DNA of 64,000 bases, taken from positions 106,943 to 170,942 of the forward strand of contig KB722750.1 in assembly GCA_000349905.1 (NCBI GenBank). The letters run 5' to 3'. Made by a program: the position numbers and the translations under genes. The notes under the pieces are model-generated. The model was not told the origin of the DNA. It saw nothing but the letters and a program-made list of their open reading frames with translations, and searched no databases. Origin of the DNA: Volvariella volvacea V23 (Eukaryota > Basidiomycota > Agaricomycetes > Agaricales > Pluteaceae). Numbering within the stretch: position 1 is the first letter of the stretch; each line of letters begins with the position of its first letter. Positions 1-12,760 of the stretch are shown one piece after another.

Positions 1-720
1 CACCATGACCTGTCACCACCTATTTAAGCCAAGTGGAATTCCCAAGTGTTGCTTTGTGACTTCAACCATGGCTGAGCTAATGTCTTTAGTTTTCAGAATC
101 TCAGTCAAGCCAGGAAAGAGATAAGTGTGTGATTGGTTGTACATTTCCTTTCTCATATCTGGTGTTGAAAAGTACTCTTGCAAAGTGGTGAACAGTGGTC
201 AAAGAAACACAAGAAACCAGACAAGCAAGTATGAAATGAAGGACAATGGAAGGTGAACCATGGTCTTGTCCAAGGATGTGAAGGAGCTCGTCTTGTTGTA
301 TGATCCATGCAAAACACTCTGTCCAAACAGGATGAATATGCTGTGAATAGATCCACCAGAGACATTGCAATACAAATGTGATGCCAGTTCTGATTCATGT
401 GCTGGCCCTTCAGAGCTAAAGATGATAGCAACCATGAGCTTGGTCTGGAGGTCATAAATCTCCTGCCATAGGGTAAGACATGGTTAGCTGCACCATATAA
501 TCTCCTGCCAATCCTTGATTAAAGAGAGATGGTGTTTTTAGTATGTAATCCACCATGTTCTTTATGGGCAGCTTGTGCCATGGATCTTATTGGTTGTCCA
601 CAAACCCATATAATGCTTTAGTGGTTGAGGGCTCATCAAAAAGGGTGCCCAAGAGGAAATCAAAACATGGTTGGTGGTACAAGAGTTGGTCCAGGTCTGT
701 GGAGATCTGTTCTTCAAGTT
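1..720. other. gene-free AT-rich DNA
   Basis: Open frames here are short, overlap on both strands and resemble no family I know. No RNA gene was seen. It is the edge of a CpG-poor, repeat-rich compartment that runs to about 14.8 kb. Confidence 0.5.
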
Positions 721-760
721 TGCACAGCATGACCTTAACCTGCACAGCATGACCTTAACC
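721..760. repeat. perfect 20-bp tandem duplication
   Basis: The 20-mer TGCACAGCATGACCTTAACC occurs twice head to tail with no mismatch. It looks like a recent slippage or short duplication in otherwise unassigned DNA. Confidence 0.9.
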
Positions 761-1155
761 TAAGAGATATCCAGCACCTGATTTTCAATGATTATCTTTT
801 CTCTCATTATGTCCAGGGAGCTTAGCTTCATGGTGCTACATTCAGCAGAGTTGAGCACTGCAATTCCTCAATGAAGAAGATAAAGAGTTGGTATGACTTG
901 CTTCATCTCTTTGAGGTATACATGGATTGAGATGTGATATGCTCTGCAAAACCATCATCAAAAGAGATTGATGACCTTTGGATAATACTTACCATTCAAG
1001 GATCAGCTGTAGCTGAGCAGCCCTGATGTCCATTATAATTTTCATCATAATGAGTCTCCCCATGAATAGGATTGCTGTAGTCATTTGCATTATATGAGAT
1101 GGAGATCACCTCATCATACTACAAGCATGCTATAGCCAACTCTAAGCTTACTTAA

Positions 1156-1184
1156 GAGATTATATAAGAAAATTATATAATCTC
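1156..1184. repeat. 12-bp perfect inverted repeat (hairpin)
   Basis: GAGATTATATAA at 1156-1167 is answered by its exact reverse complement at 1173-1184, with a 5-nt GAAAA spacer. A short CTTACTTAA direct repeat lies just outside both arms. It may be a remnant transposon end; nothing coding is attached. Confidence 0.75.
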
Positions 1185-1206
1185 ATCTTACTTAATCACA
1201 GAAACT

Positions 1207-1280
1207 GCCAAAGCAAGTTTAGTCTGAACTCACTTTGGCAATTGCCAGAAATAGTTCAGTCTGAACCCACTTCAGTGATT
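1207..1280. repeat. two 37-bp imperfect tandem units
   Basis: Units 1207-1243 and 1244-1280 have identical length and share GCCA at the start, an AGTCTGAAC core and GATT/AATT at the end. The mismatches suggest an old duplication. Confidence 0.7.
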
Positions 1281-2858
1281 GTTATAATAAAGCACATCCA
1301 AGTTCAAACTGAACAGTGTTTACTCTATTGCCACCATTGCACAATATGTCCAATTTTCTGATATACATATACTCAATCCAACTAGCCAAGTAAAGATGTA
1401 ATAGTGTTACTGCATAAAGAAGGGTAGTGGTAATATCAGATAAAGAAAGATAGTGGTATTGCCAGGTAAGGAAAAATAGTAATATTGCCTGATAAAGAAA
1501 GAGCTGCACAAAAGAAAGCCATCTGTCATACAGCTCTTGATGGGAAGAAAGGACAGAAAAGTAAAAAGGAGAAATAATGCAACAGTTAGGACTCAAATGT
1601 AGAACTGTGTAAGTCAGCCTTATGCTCAAATTATTAAGCCACAACACCTTTGGTTAATTTTAATGTGATTCAAAATCATGCCACACAAATAGCTACAATC
1701 TGTAATGACATCATCCTTGCTTTTGAAAAGCCACAAGGGAAGAGAATGACATCAGGCTTACTTTTAAGAGACAGATGAGGCATGAGCTGAAAGTTGCCTT
1801 TTGAGGCAAGTTGTCAAGCAGGGTAGGCTGATTTGACAGCTTTGCTGTCATTATTGACAGATATGTGCTCCAAAGTACCAAAGTAGGGCCCTAGTTTGCT
1901 CAGGAATAATGGTATGCTCCATTTTGTGTGTTAAACATTTGCTGGTCTGCTGGAGGAGAGCAGAGAGGAAGCTTGAGCTCAAGCTGGACTTTGAGTGGGA
2001 GTGCAAGTCTTGTTTTAGTTTAGATGCTGTCTTGGGTGGTGACATTGCATGTTTAGAGTTTGAGGGTGCATTGGAGGTTGTAGGCTTGCTTCAAGCTGAG
2101 CCAGACTGGAGAAGGATGTGTGGTGCAAGAGGTGTAATGCTGAGAGGCACAGGTGTGGATGCAAGTGCAGATGCTATGAATACCTGAATATAATCAACAG
2201 GAATGTTTTGCAAGCAGGGCTACTTGGGACTGACCCTATGTGAGGGAGGGCATCTAGCAATGTGTGCAATTACAAGTTTGATATGAGGTATAGGATGACT
2301 GTGACTAACTAGTTGCATAGTAATACACTGAATGGGCATGAACAGAGGCAAGGAGAAAGAGATGGGCATAGCTACTCATTGTACCCAATTCAAGAGCAAG
2401 CAGGAGGCCTGGAGAAGATAGGTGTGAGGGCTAAAGGTGCTGTGAAGTGAAGGCTGAACTTGCCTGGAAAAAGTTTCCAGTTTGGAAACTGCACCATACA
2501 AAGATGGCAGAAAAGAAGATGACATTTCTGTTGAGGTGTCAGAAGCATCAATGGAGCAGGAGCTGTAGACTTACATGTATTTAGTCATCAAGCAGTATGC
2601 TGCTAGAGGCCCTGTTGTGTCTGCTGGGTTAATATCTGAGTTGAGATACTCCAAGAATAACTTTTGCTATATCTCTCATCCATTTTCTCCATCCATCTGT
2701 CTAAATTTGACAGTCATTGTCTCATTCAATAGTGCCTTGGACATATCTTGGGATATTGACTACAAGTACTAAACACCAGAAAAAACAACAAGGGAGAAGA
2801 AAGATGGAAAGGAATACTTGAGTTAACAGTGAAATACAGTAGATAGCTGTGTTGAGTC
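1281..2858. other. gene-free AT-rich DNA
   Basis: No frame longer than about 120 codons, no recognisable domain and no credible intron-linked model on either strand. Nothing else supported. Confidence 0.45.
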
Positions 2859-3528
2859 GCAGGTCACATGCTCTGGCATGCTAGAGGGTGACAGTCACAA
2901 ATGTGACTATAAGTGACATCCCTCATACTCTTACATATGCCATCATGACTCTCTGCTCAGTATTCTTTCACATCACTTATTGCATTGCAAATGTGATTAA
3001 ATTAGCTCATTCCAATATGCAAGCCCTGAGAATAGCTAGATCACATTGTCATATATGCTCCAACATGCCAAAGAGTGATATGGCTGTAACGACTAATGTA
3101 ATGACAAACAGCAGTCAATAAATCTATTGCTGTGAATGTTTAATATGAGTATCTAAAACAGCTTGAGATAACACAATATGCATGTGGTGAAATTCTGTGC
3201 AAGCAATTTCAGATATTTACATGTATTTCAACAAGCTCATAGTTGCATAACTGTGAGATGAACCTTATTTTGCCCATCTACATACATTGTACCCCATGAA
3301 GCAAGCATCAGAAAGTGTATTCTGTCAACTTCTAATCTACTCCTAACTTGTGTCCAACTTCTAACTATTGACTCAAGGTAGCTGAGGCAAGTTGCAGGTC
3401 ATGTGCTCTGGCATGCTGGAGGGTAACAGTGACACTTGTGATTATAAGTGATAATCACAACAAGTGTTACAGGTCATGTGCTCCAGCATGCCAGAGGATG
3501 ACAGTTACACTCATGACTACAAGTTACA
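2859..3528 (+). repeat. three copies of a 60-bp repeat
   Basis: Copies lie at 2859-2918, 3394-3452 and 3469-3528, all in the same orientation. Each runs from CAGGTCA(C/T)(A/G)TG through CATGC..GAGG(A/G)T(G/A)ACAGT to an AAGT(G/T)A end. The last two are almost adjacent and the first is 475 bp upstream. They differ mostly by transitions, as expected for old dispersed copies. Function unknown. Confidence 0.75.
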
Positions 3529-3737
3529 GTAGAAATAAGCACAAATATAGGCTCAAGTCATATGATGTGTTGGCTAGTGATCATGTGACTACTCAGATCT
3601 GATCAAAAGATTGAATCTCAATCATTTTTATATGTAATCATTTATTCTTCTTTTTAGAAACAAGTATTGTTCCAATATACTATTCCATGATATCTAACAG
3701 TATTATATAATGATCTGTGCTTACTTTTTTTTCCCAC

Positions 3738-3770
3738 TCCATCTGCAATGCTTGCAGCATTGCAGATGGA
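3738..3770. repeat. 14-bp perfect inverted repeat
   Basis: The arm 3738-3751 (TCCATCTGCAATGC) is exactly reversed at 3757-3770, around a 5-nt TTGCA spacer. It stands just left of the GGCTGG/CCAGCC repeat block. It could be a hairpin terminus or a recombination relic; there is no coding context. Confidence 0.85.
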
Positions 3771-3783
3771 ATAGTGTTATAGT

Positions 3784-4470
3784 GAATTCCATGTGGGCTA
3801 GTTGTGCCAGCCATATAAGGTACATTGAACTTCAGCAGGCTCTGTTAAAGATGCATTAAGTCTATATGGGCTGGCTTTGCCATCCATTTAGGTGCTATTC
3901 CAAGATATAATATAGCCATCCTTAGTGAATAAAAAATGTATAGTAAAATGTATTTGCATTGTGGGTAGCACAGCCAGCCAATGTTTATCCAATATCAAAG
4001 ACTACTAAAGTTAAGTCTATATAGGCTGGCTTTATCACCTGTCTGAAATTCACTAGTTGGTGGCCAACAGCTAAGCTCACTGAAGTTTCATACAACTTAT
4101 ATGGCTGGCACTACCAGCCCATATGAAATTCACCAATGAATGGCCAATATTAACATCATCAACATATATCTAGGTGGTTGGTTATCACTTTGATGCATTC
4201 CATATAGCCAGCACTGCCAGCCCATATGAGATTTATTAGTTAGCAGCCAATATCAAAGCCTACTGAAGTTAAGTACATATGAGCCAGCTCTGCTATCCAT
4301 CTGGAATTCATGAGTTGGTGGCCAACAGCCAAGCCCACTGAAGTTTAATACAACTTATATGGCTGGCACTACAGCCCATATGAAATTCATTGATGGATGA
4401 CTAATATGAGAATTTAACATTGTCAACAAATTTTTCAGTTGGGCTAGTAGTGCCAGCCATATGAGGTTCA
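3784..4470. repeat. GGCTGG/CCAGCC dispersed repeat block with a 160-bp duplication
   Basis: Short palindromic modules containing GGCTGGC or GCCAGCC followed by CATATG(A/G) recur about ten times. Two longer units, 3989-4150 and 4247-4406, are direct repeats of each other with a period of about 258 bp. Both contain AATATCAAAG, AGTTGGTGGCCAACAGC and ACAACTTATATGGCTGGCAC. The block looks like a nested minisatellite. No open frame is maintained. Confidence 0.75.
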
Positions 4471-5089
4471 TCAAAATGATAACCAACCATATAAAAGACA
4501 ATAGTTTAGCTGGCCATGCTATTGTAAATAAGATGTCTACTTAATGGCTGAATTTGCTGCCCATACACAGAACTCATTTGATGAGTTACTTTGGTAGCTC
4601 ATATTATTCAGAACAATACACACTTGCTTATATTACTTGTATTTCCATTTTTGATTGTGAAAACCTTAACCTAGGGTTAAAACTGGTTGGCCAAATCCAA
4701 GTTTCTCATATTAACCCCAGTCTTCTTGGGAACGCCACTGCTTTGTCATACACACAAGTCTGAAGATTAGATAAGATACTGGCATCTTGGCATATGAGAA
4801 CCCACAATGGCCATCTTGGCCCATCTTGGCATATCACACCTGTCATGCCCCCAGTCAACTCAGCTATGCCACCATTGTTTTTGGTAAGTAAGTTATTGTT
4901 CTGCACATTGCTAATATGTCCTCTGAGTAAAAGCAATCAGAACTTATGTCTAGTCAGCTCCAATACAGGTCCTGAAGAGTCTATAAAAGATGAAACTGAT
5001 TTGGTGAATAGCCTCCACCAGTTGACCACATTGGCTAAACTTTCTCTTCACTAATCTTCTAATCATTGCTCAAGACATTGCTTCACTCC

Positions 5090-5535
5090 ACCCTTCACTC
5101 CACCTGCCACACTACCACCACCACCATGCTGTGTCCAACAATGCTAGTGACCTATCACTACCACATCACATTCAATGACACCACCACCACACCACTACCA
5201 CCACCATCTCATGTCTAATGATGCTGCTGCACTACTACCACTGTCACATCACATCTAACAATACTGGTGGCCTACCACCACCGCCATCTTGCATCCAACA
5301 ACAATGCTACACCACTGTCACCACTACCACCACTCCTCATGTCATGTCCAAGACACCCACTATCACTGCTATCTTACATCTAATGATGCCGCTGCACCAC
5401 TGCCACTGCCACATCACAACCACTATATCCAATGACACTGCCACCCACCACCACCATTGCCACCATGATTTTGCATCTAATGACGCCACCACACCACCAC
5501 CACCACCACCACCACCACCACCACCACCACCACAT
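5090..5535. repeat. CCA-rich minisatellite ending in (CCA)14
   Basis: Irregular ACC/CCA-rich units separated by ATGT/ATCT spacers run from about 5090 and end in an uninterrupted CCA tract at about 5492-5533. Frames across it give only low-complexity Thr/His/Pro or Trp/Gly peptides, so I treat it as simple-sequence DNA and not a gene. Confidence 0.85.
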
Positions 5536-7046
5536 ACCCTTTTCCCACTCAATCTCTACACTTAACATTCTTCAGTATATAAACACACTTCTGAGATTGA
5601 CTACATGTGTGTCAATACAAAAGAACAGTAGTAATAATTTTGGTATATAGAACATGTACATTACAAATGAGTGTAGATGTAGTATGACTATGGTTACAAC
5701 TAGTTACAAATGCAATGTGAATGTTCAAAGACAATATATGCATATTACAATCAATAAAAACTTAATTTTGCTTATCAAAAATTATGCAACATATCAAGCT
5801 CATTGACTTCAATGCAAAACAAATGCATATGATATTTTTGTGGCAATGCAAACTTAACTTCTCTTCTTGCACTGATGACAATGACAGATGTGACAACAAT
5901 GCAATAAACTTTTTGCAAGCAAAGATATTATCAGTAGTCCAATTGAGATACTTTTTGTGGCAAAGGTTCTCTTATATGCAGTTAAAACTCATACTGAGCT
6001 TATTGACAGGTTAAAGTATACTGATTGAATGACCATTGAGTAAGATATTGCATATTTAGTATGGCTTTGACTTATACTGGAATAATACTGAGATTGATAG
6101 CCAAGGTTAAGTGGATGGAAGTTGCTGCCAAATCAAAAAAATACCCAAAGTCCTGAGGTCTACAGACTAAGCACACAAGCTCAGAAGTTATCCACCAGGC
6201 ACCAAAATCAGGCATGGCTTTTCTGGTCCTAAAAAGACCAAGTCCAGAACATAGTGAGGACTTGAAATATATGTGTTAGGGTATGTACTGTGGGAAAAAT
6301 GGGTGAATTGGCAATTACATGCATCTCAGGCTAGTTTGCTGAGCAAGCCACTATGCTGCAACTTATTATGTGTCACAGTTTTTTCACATGTATTCACTTG
6401 ATCTCAAGTGTATACCTTTTATCTTATCTTATCAGATTGGATATGCATATTATTTTGTTCGCTTTTAGTAATACTTCTTTTATATCAGTTATTCCATCCA
6501 TATATCACATGCCAATCTCACTTTTGATCTTAATCAATTTAGATTGATCCAGTAATCCAAATGGGACAAGCCATTGATCCACTATATGCACTCTGGCCCA
6601 GACTGGCATCTGTTCAGAGTAACATGTGAATATGTACTCAGCACCAACTCAGCAGTAGTGGCTAGGTACTATATAGTATTAAAAATAAGATTCTACCAGA
6701 ATGTATTTAAGTAGGACCATCTGAGGCATTGCTCCTCAAATTGAATAACATCTCTTACTGCTCTTCAGTCACTTCTAAGGCTTTCCCACTTTGACTCCCC
6801 TGCTACAAAAAAGTATAAACAAGGGTAAGTCTTAGATTTGTGATATTATGTAACTACATAATACTGGGTAAATGGTGCTAGCCCAATGGTTGGATGAATG
6901 CACTTCTGAGAAACAAGGGTAATTGTATTCTCTATTGAATACATGTACTGTAATATATATGCTATAATCCAAAGCTATCACTACAATCTCTTACATCTTC
7001 TGAGTTTCCTAAGACAGCAGTCTGACTATTCAGTGAAGGAAAAACA
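5536..7046. other. gene-free AT-rich DNA
   Basis: Only short unrelated frames. No transposon end, RNA gene or domain recognised. Confidence 0.4.
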
Positions 7047-9624
7047 TCATGCAAAATACAAACCAGAAATTTTCGCCAATGTCTTAGCCAGTGTTTTCTC
7101 CAAGATTTGAGAATCATTCTTTATTGTAATTCTCAAGTCTTTGGAAGACTGTCCCTCAACCAGCTCTGGGTTAAGCATGAAAGTAGGATAGAACACCTCC
7201 CCATCCTTACCTCCCCAGTCAAAGTCAATCAACTTTACATGGCCATTGTTTTTACTGATAATAATATTTGCATCACACAAATCACCATGAACAAAACCCT
7301 TATCATGAAACTCTTTAATGAGTATTCGCAAATCAGTCTTCCAATGCTCAAGATGCTCTGAGATAGATTTGTGCAGGGTGATGGGAACTGCATTGGCTTC
7401 GAATTCCATCATGACACCATGCTAACCACCAGGAAGATGCTGATAGGCAAGCAGTGTGGGTGCATGACCAGATGTAGCACAGATGGCATGCAGCTTAGAG
7501 CAGTATCAACACACAAACTTAATGAGAATGATTTGTGTTTGTCCATCAACTTTGGTCATAGCTAGATATAAAAGCCGTTTGTGTGGGAAATCACCAATTG
7601 GCTGTTCAATTCAGAATTCAAGTAAATTGTTAGATGTCAAATTTGTATTTAACCACCTGTGGAGTTTGGATACACCAGGAAGGAAGTGCTGCCAGTTTCT
7701 TTGATGAAAAGCTGGTCATGTATGTCCTTAATGATACGGGCTTGGAGAACTAAAGCAGCTATAAAGGCTTGATGAAGTGCTTCATAATCCCTTTCTTCTG
7801 ATGCTGAGCAAATGCATGATAACACTTGTCACGGTTTTCTACATGTGATAGCATTCACTACTACTTTTCTTCAATTATCTCACATTCTTCTAGTAACCCT
7901 CAGGTGCTAACACCCTTAAGCAGCTATTGTGGGCGCTTATGCCTCAGCACTTATCTTAGGCATCTATTCTTATTATATAATTATTATTAGTAATATCTTT
8001 ACATGCCAAGACTTCTCTAGAACTTTCCAGAAGATTATGGAACATCCCAGAATCTTAGAGTCATATTACATCATGATTGAGTCATGTACAGCCTCACGAA
8101 ATGTCATGGAACATTGTAGAATAGAGGGACTTACACCATTGGTCAATTAGTTAAACACATGCTTCAGATATCTGATAGATCTGTTGTCAGTCATTTATAT
8201 TGTACAAATAGTTATACATAGTCTTGTAGATATATAAAACCTGTACTTCTGAGTACCGCTCCTCAGATCAATCAATTTTGTTCTTTCCTTGCTCTACTGC
8301 ATTATCTGTACACAAGCAACTGCCTTATTTGATTCTACTTCTCCTAAAGATCATCTCAAAGGTAAGTACTTGTAACAATGCTGGGGTAAGATTGACGAGA
8401 CAAAACTGGGTTTTGACACTCAATATTGCATAGAACCTGACATCACATCCTAGACAACAAGAATAATCAGCATCAAAAGATGCAATCAACTAGTGTTCAA
8501 CTCTTACTAACAATTGTTATACCAAGTCCAGGCACCCTCCACCCATCCTGCTTTATTGACAGACCTTCTGTTCCCTGAGCAAATGTATGAGCAAAATATC
8601 CAACAAGTTTGACTTCAGGAATTGCAGAGTTGCCAGTGAGTCAATTCTAGAATTTACCAATTATGGTTGCCATATTGTGCAAACCAATATAGTGTCCATC
8701 CAACAATGTAGACCCAATAGATACCACTGTAAGTTTGGAATACAAGTTGTCTTTCCTCTTGGAAAAGATCTTGTTAAGCAACTTCAGTCCATCTTTTTTC
8801 CTCTCATTTTCATCTTTAAAGAACTTGCACATTGACTGAACAAAACCTTTAACAGCCAAATGATGCTGCAAGGCATCCACATTGTTGAGACCCTCAACAT
8901 CTGTGGCACCTGCAAAAATGTCAAGGAATTCACTAAATCTATTATATAATAGCGAAACTGGTGAAATGCTGCAATCTTCTTCTGGTCTATCATCTAAGAT
9001 CCTTTCACTCAATTTGGCTTGTAGAGACTTGTAGACAGATGGCTGAGCAAGGGTAGAAGGCACAGTTGTCACAACCTTTGCCTGTTTGATGTGGGAAGCA
9101 AGGTCTTCATCCAACAGCAACCCTTCATGCTTCTTTCGTCCTAATGGGCAGAGTGAGAAGCAACTTGTGGCAATGGAATAAATGTGATAACGACTCACCA
9201 ATAATATCTATTCAAAAAATAGAATAACAAAAGTACAATTAGTGTGCAATCAGAATGAGAACACAAACTCACATAGTGAGGAAATGAAATCCAAGTGTCA
9301 CTTACCAGGAACCTTTATAATGATGTGAATACATTCTTCTGCAGGCTTCACTGGGAACAACTTGCCAATTTTCTATGTAGGGCTTAGTGTATCTTCATTA
9401 TTGAGCTCAGGCTCTTGTGGAGCCTTATTCTTTGCAATAACTGGAATCTCAACTTTTCAGAGTTCGAGGTGAACTGAATCAATGCCCTGGAAATAGTTCA
9501 ATCTCTTGTTGACGATAAGCTCCTTGAGATTGCCAACTGTATCATCTTTGTTGATCTTTACCAGAAAGGCTTTGGCAAACAGCTTGCTATAAATGAGGCA
9601 GAAAAGGCTGATAGGATTGGACAT
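7047..9624 (-). pseudogene. Crinkler-type (CRN) protein with kinase-like domain, broken
   Basis: Reading leftward, 9624-9306 encodes a region resembling the ubiquitin-like Crinkler N-terminus: an LFC..SKLFAKAF stretch, a DDTVGNLKELI helix and a KLFP..CIHIII end. 9201-8647 gives the middle region common in fungal CRN-kinase proteins (ILDDRPEED, LLYNRFSEFLDI, FFKDENERK). 7412-7047 gives a kinase C-lobe with HGDLCDAN (catalytic loop) and KLIDFDWGG (a DFD variant of DFG). A degenerate N-lobe with ILIKFV lies around 7.4-7.7 kb. In-frame stops at 9457-9459 and 9373-9375 break the N-terminal exon, and an LTR (7827-8402) separates the kinase part from the rest. CRN-kinase proteins belong to a widespread effector family; this copy should be non-functional. 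Family call is from motifs only. Confidence 0.7.
7827..8402 (+). mobile_element. solo LTR of a retrotransposon, inside a CRN-kinase pseudogene
   Basis: The element starts TGTCACGG and ends GACGAGACA, with flanking 5-mers ACACT (7822-7826) and AAACT (8403-8407), a 4/5 target-site match. It contains a TATATAAAA box near 8233 followed by pyrimidine-rich DNA, as expected of an LTR promoter on the plus strand. No internal retrotransposon domain or second LTR is nearby. An alternative right end at TGTAACA (8377) gives a poorer target-site match. Confidence 0.6.
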
Positions 9625-11675
9625 ATCAAATGTGTTCGAGTTACAAAGACAGATTGAGTAGAAAAGCTTTTGAGCAATATGGAGATGACATGGTTATGGG
9701 TGAAGTAGCATCAATTGTGAGGTGCCACTATCAATTGTAATGGGTTATGCACTACATGGCCGATGTTCATTAATGAGTGTGGTCACACCATGGGCAATGT
9801 TTGAAACCAGCGTCAGAGAATACTAAGAATAAACCTTGAAGTTGCTTCTAGTTAGTGCTTCAGTATCTCTGTTAAATAAACTGTGAATATACATGTCAAA
9901 TTAAATTCACTTTACTGGCAGTTGGATGTACAAGGAGTTCATGACAAGGTATTAGATTTGATGGTATGTGAGTGTTATCATCTGCATGATCTATCTTTTG
10001 TGTGTTATCCTGGCTTATTACTTGATATTTGAAGGTGCATGTACTTCATGGAGCAGATACATTGAAATGAGGTCTTACTAATTAATGTTTGACACACTAG
10101 CATCATGAGTGACCATGAATGGGAATAAGTAAATGGCCTAGCACGACACCTAGTACAACAGGTTACCTTAATGTATGCTGCCCACTCATTTAATTGATTT
10201 TCAATAATCTTTCATCAGATCATCACTGTTCAACACTCCAATTCTTTTCTTGGCATCTTGTTAACACACAAATGCAATATCAGTGCACTATTTTAATTTC
10301 TTGCAATTGTGACATCAGAGTTAGAGGCTACAAAACACACAGAAGGAACTAGGATTTTCGCTGCCTTGCATACTGTGAGTATACAATAGTAATACAGAAA
10401 ATATGTCTATGAAGTGTCCATAGTAATTCACCTGTATTTATTGTGAATATACTAAAAAAACATATCTCAGTGGTACCTACAAGATACACAGGTACATAAT
10501 ACCACTTATCAACTCGGAACAAGTCAACTGAGGCAGTGTCATATCTGACCAGTTAGGTCAGGCTGCTCTCTACCTCTACTTTGTACAGCATCATTGATGC
10601 CTATATACACAGAGGAAGTCAGGAGCAGAAAAGTCATCTACAGGCCACCCTCTACAAATTCTTGTGATGTGGTCAGGAGGAGGTCACCCTGGAGAGAACA
10701 CCTGGGTCTTGGCTCATTCATTACACATGTTTCAGGCTGGTGCTCTAACTGGAAGTTTCCAGTAGAAAGGGAGATGTCAATTGATGGCACACCTGGGCAG
10801 CCATTATCCACACAAGAAACTCTGCAAGAGGCTTTGAATATAGCCAGCATGGTGAGTAAAGCATTGTAAATCTATCTTTTCTCTCCTACTCCTTGGGTCA
10901 TGAAATAGTGCACCCACAGGCCATGGAGTACCTTTTGCCATTGGGAGGCTTATAAGGGGGTGACTCTTGTCTGTTGCCTATGAGCCAGATAACAAGTACA
11001 ATGAAGGGTGCAGTTACCAGGCTCTAGTTGCTGTGTGCTTCCAAAACTATCTGCTGTGAGCAATGGAGAGTTTGACTTCCCACTTGGCTAACCTGTGAGC
11101 ACCATGGATGATCTCTCAAAGATCAGGGCTTGTGTAGCCCACCATCCATGTGACACCAGTGACTTATGGAGTTGTCCATCTGGTGAATAAGTGACCAATC
11201 AAAATGGCTGCTATGTGCACCATCTCTACTGACTGATCTATCCTATTTCAAGATTCCTTTTCTGCTTAAGGCAACAATTAAATAAGAAAGACCCAGGCAT
11301 CCCCACCTACATGACCTTCTGTGGTCTGCAGTTATCATGCCGCAAATGGGTGGCCTTGGGGTAACTTTCTTGCTCCTGACTACCTGAGCAAATATGGATG
11401 GTAATGCCACTGTGCTCAGATGAGGGTAGCCCTTGTCTATACAAAAGTATGACACTGTGTTTCAGAAGTATGACTTGGTGGTATTTGTGACAAGTGAATG
11501 TTGGCCTCTGAGCTCAGTTGCTGACAAGTTACAGTATTTGAGTAGCAAATGTACTTTCTCCATCATCTGCTACGGTATGTGAATCTGATTAATCTTGTGA
11601 ATTAGATAGGTCAAGAGGTTGGATATATAGATAAAGGCCTAAAAGCATAACATCTGCCTGCTTCTGGATAATTTT
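9625..11675. other. gene-free DNA with a degenerate inverted repeat
   Basis: No supported gene. DNA around 10,610-10,725 resembles the reverse complement of 11,275-11,400: both contain a GTCAGGAGCA..AAAGT..AGGCCACCC string and CCTGGGTCTT. This suggests a decayed inverted-repeat element of roughly 0.85 kb. The open frames at 10,594-10,869 (+) and 11,243-11,455 (-) are these two arms and not genes. Confidence 0.45.
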
Positions 11676-12433
11676 TGTCAGGGCTCGTAAGAGCCCCTGA
11701 CATAAATGCCCGGCATTCAGATGCCCACTAAGCATCTTCACACCACCAATAGGCACTGACCAAGCATCTACACCCACATTCAGACGCCCACCAAGCATCT
11801 TCATTATTTCATTTCTTTTTTCTTTTCCTTTTCCATTGCACCCTCTTTACTATATCTTCAATACATAATACATATTACCCTATTTTTCCTCTTACTCACC
11901 ACCATTACCTATACACATCCACTCATCTATACCATACACCCTTATCTACGATACCCATTCCCACCTTACCCATCTCCACTTCTCATATATGGTATACTCT
12001 TTGTTCACTATTACATCTGATGACTCAATCTTGTCCTTGATGGACATGTGTCAAGTCAGAAGATCATTCCATGACTTCATATGACTCCATCCTCTCCCAC
12101 ATTGACTGCACATAACACAGGCTTACATGTACATGCTGACCTAGCTTACATGTCCCCTGGTCTGCACTACACTCTTCGCTCAGGACTCCCACCTTGATAT
12201 GTTCATTCTTACCCCTCCTACTTTTCTCCACCAGAAAGATTATATCCTTTTATTTATCTTTATTTATCTTTGAGTAGTATATATACCATACTGCTCTTGC
12301 CACCTATTTCCCAGCTTTAAAGATTCTTTGCTTGGGAATAGGTAAGCAACTACGAGCTAGCCTCTTCTTTCCACACCTTTACTTATATTCTTCGCTTGGG
12401 AATAGAATCTGAGCATTCGCTTTCTCCTCAACA
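11676..12433 (+). mobile_element. solo LTR with perfect ATTTT target duplication
   Basis: The 758-bp element begins TGTCAGGGCTC and ends CCTCAACA. Direct repeats ATTTT lie immediately outside at 11,671-11,675 and 12,434-12,438, which proves an independent insertion followed by LTR-LTR recombination. The first 27 bp form a near-perfect palindrome (GGGCTC..GAGCCCC). A TATATA box occurs near 12,278. It is the sister of the LTR at 13,722-14,469. Confidence 0.9.
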
Positions 12434-12660
12434 ATTTTTCAGGTCTTATGCACCTCAACATACATATCAAGTTGATATACTTCAAACCCAATTTGACCTC
12501 AGCTGTTTAACTTCTTGATGCTGAGATCATTCATTGTGTCAAAACTTACTACTGATAAGCATTTTGCCATTGTGCCATTGACTCAGATGATGCTGGAGAG
12601 TAAGAGATCTTTAATGTCAGTCTTCTTGAAGCTATGCACATAGTGAGGCATGCCTGATTT

Positions 12661-12760
12661 NNNNNNNNNNNNNNNNNNNNNNNNNNNNNNNNNNNNNNNN
12701 NNNNNNNNNNNNNNNNNNNNNNNNNNNNNNNNNNNNNNNNNNNNNNNNNNNNNNNNNNNN
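12661..12760. other. assembly gap (100 N)
   Basis: Exactly 100 unknown bases, the usual placeholder for a gap of unknown size. True length and content cannot be known. Confidence 0.99.

Noticed and set aside
5492..5533. Regular CCA repeats that could suggest an array or a His-rich gene
   Set aside because: It is a plain trinucleotide tract with no spacers, in a eukaryotic genome, and frames across it are low-complexity on every strand.
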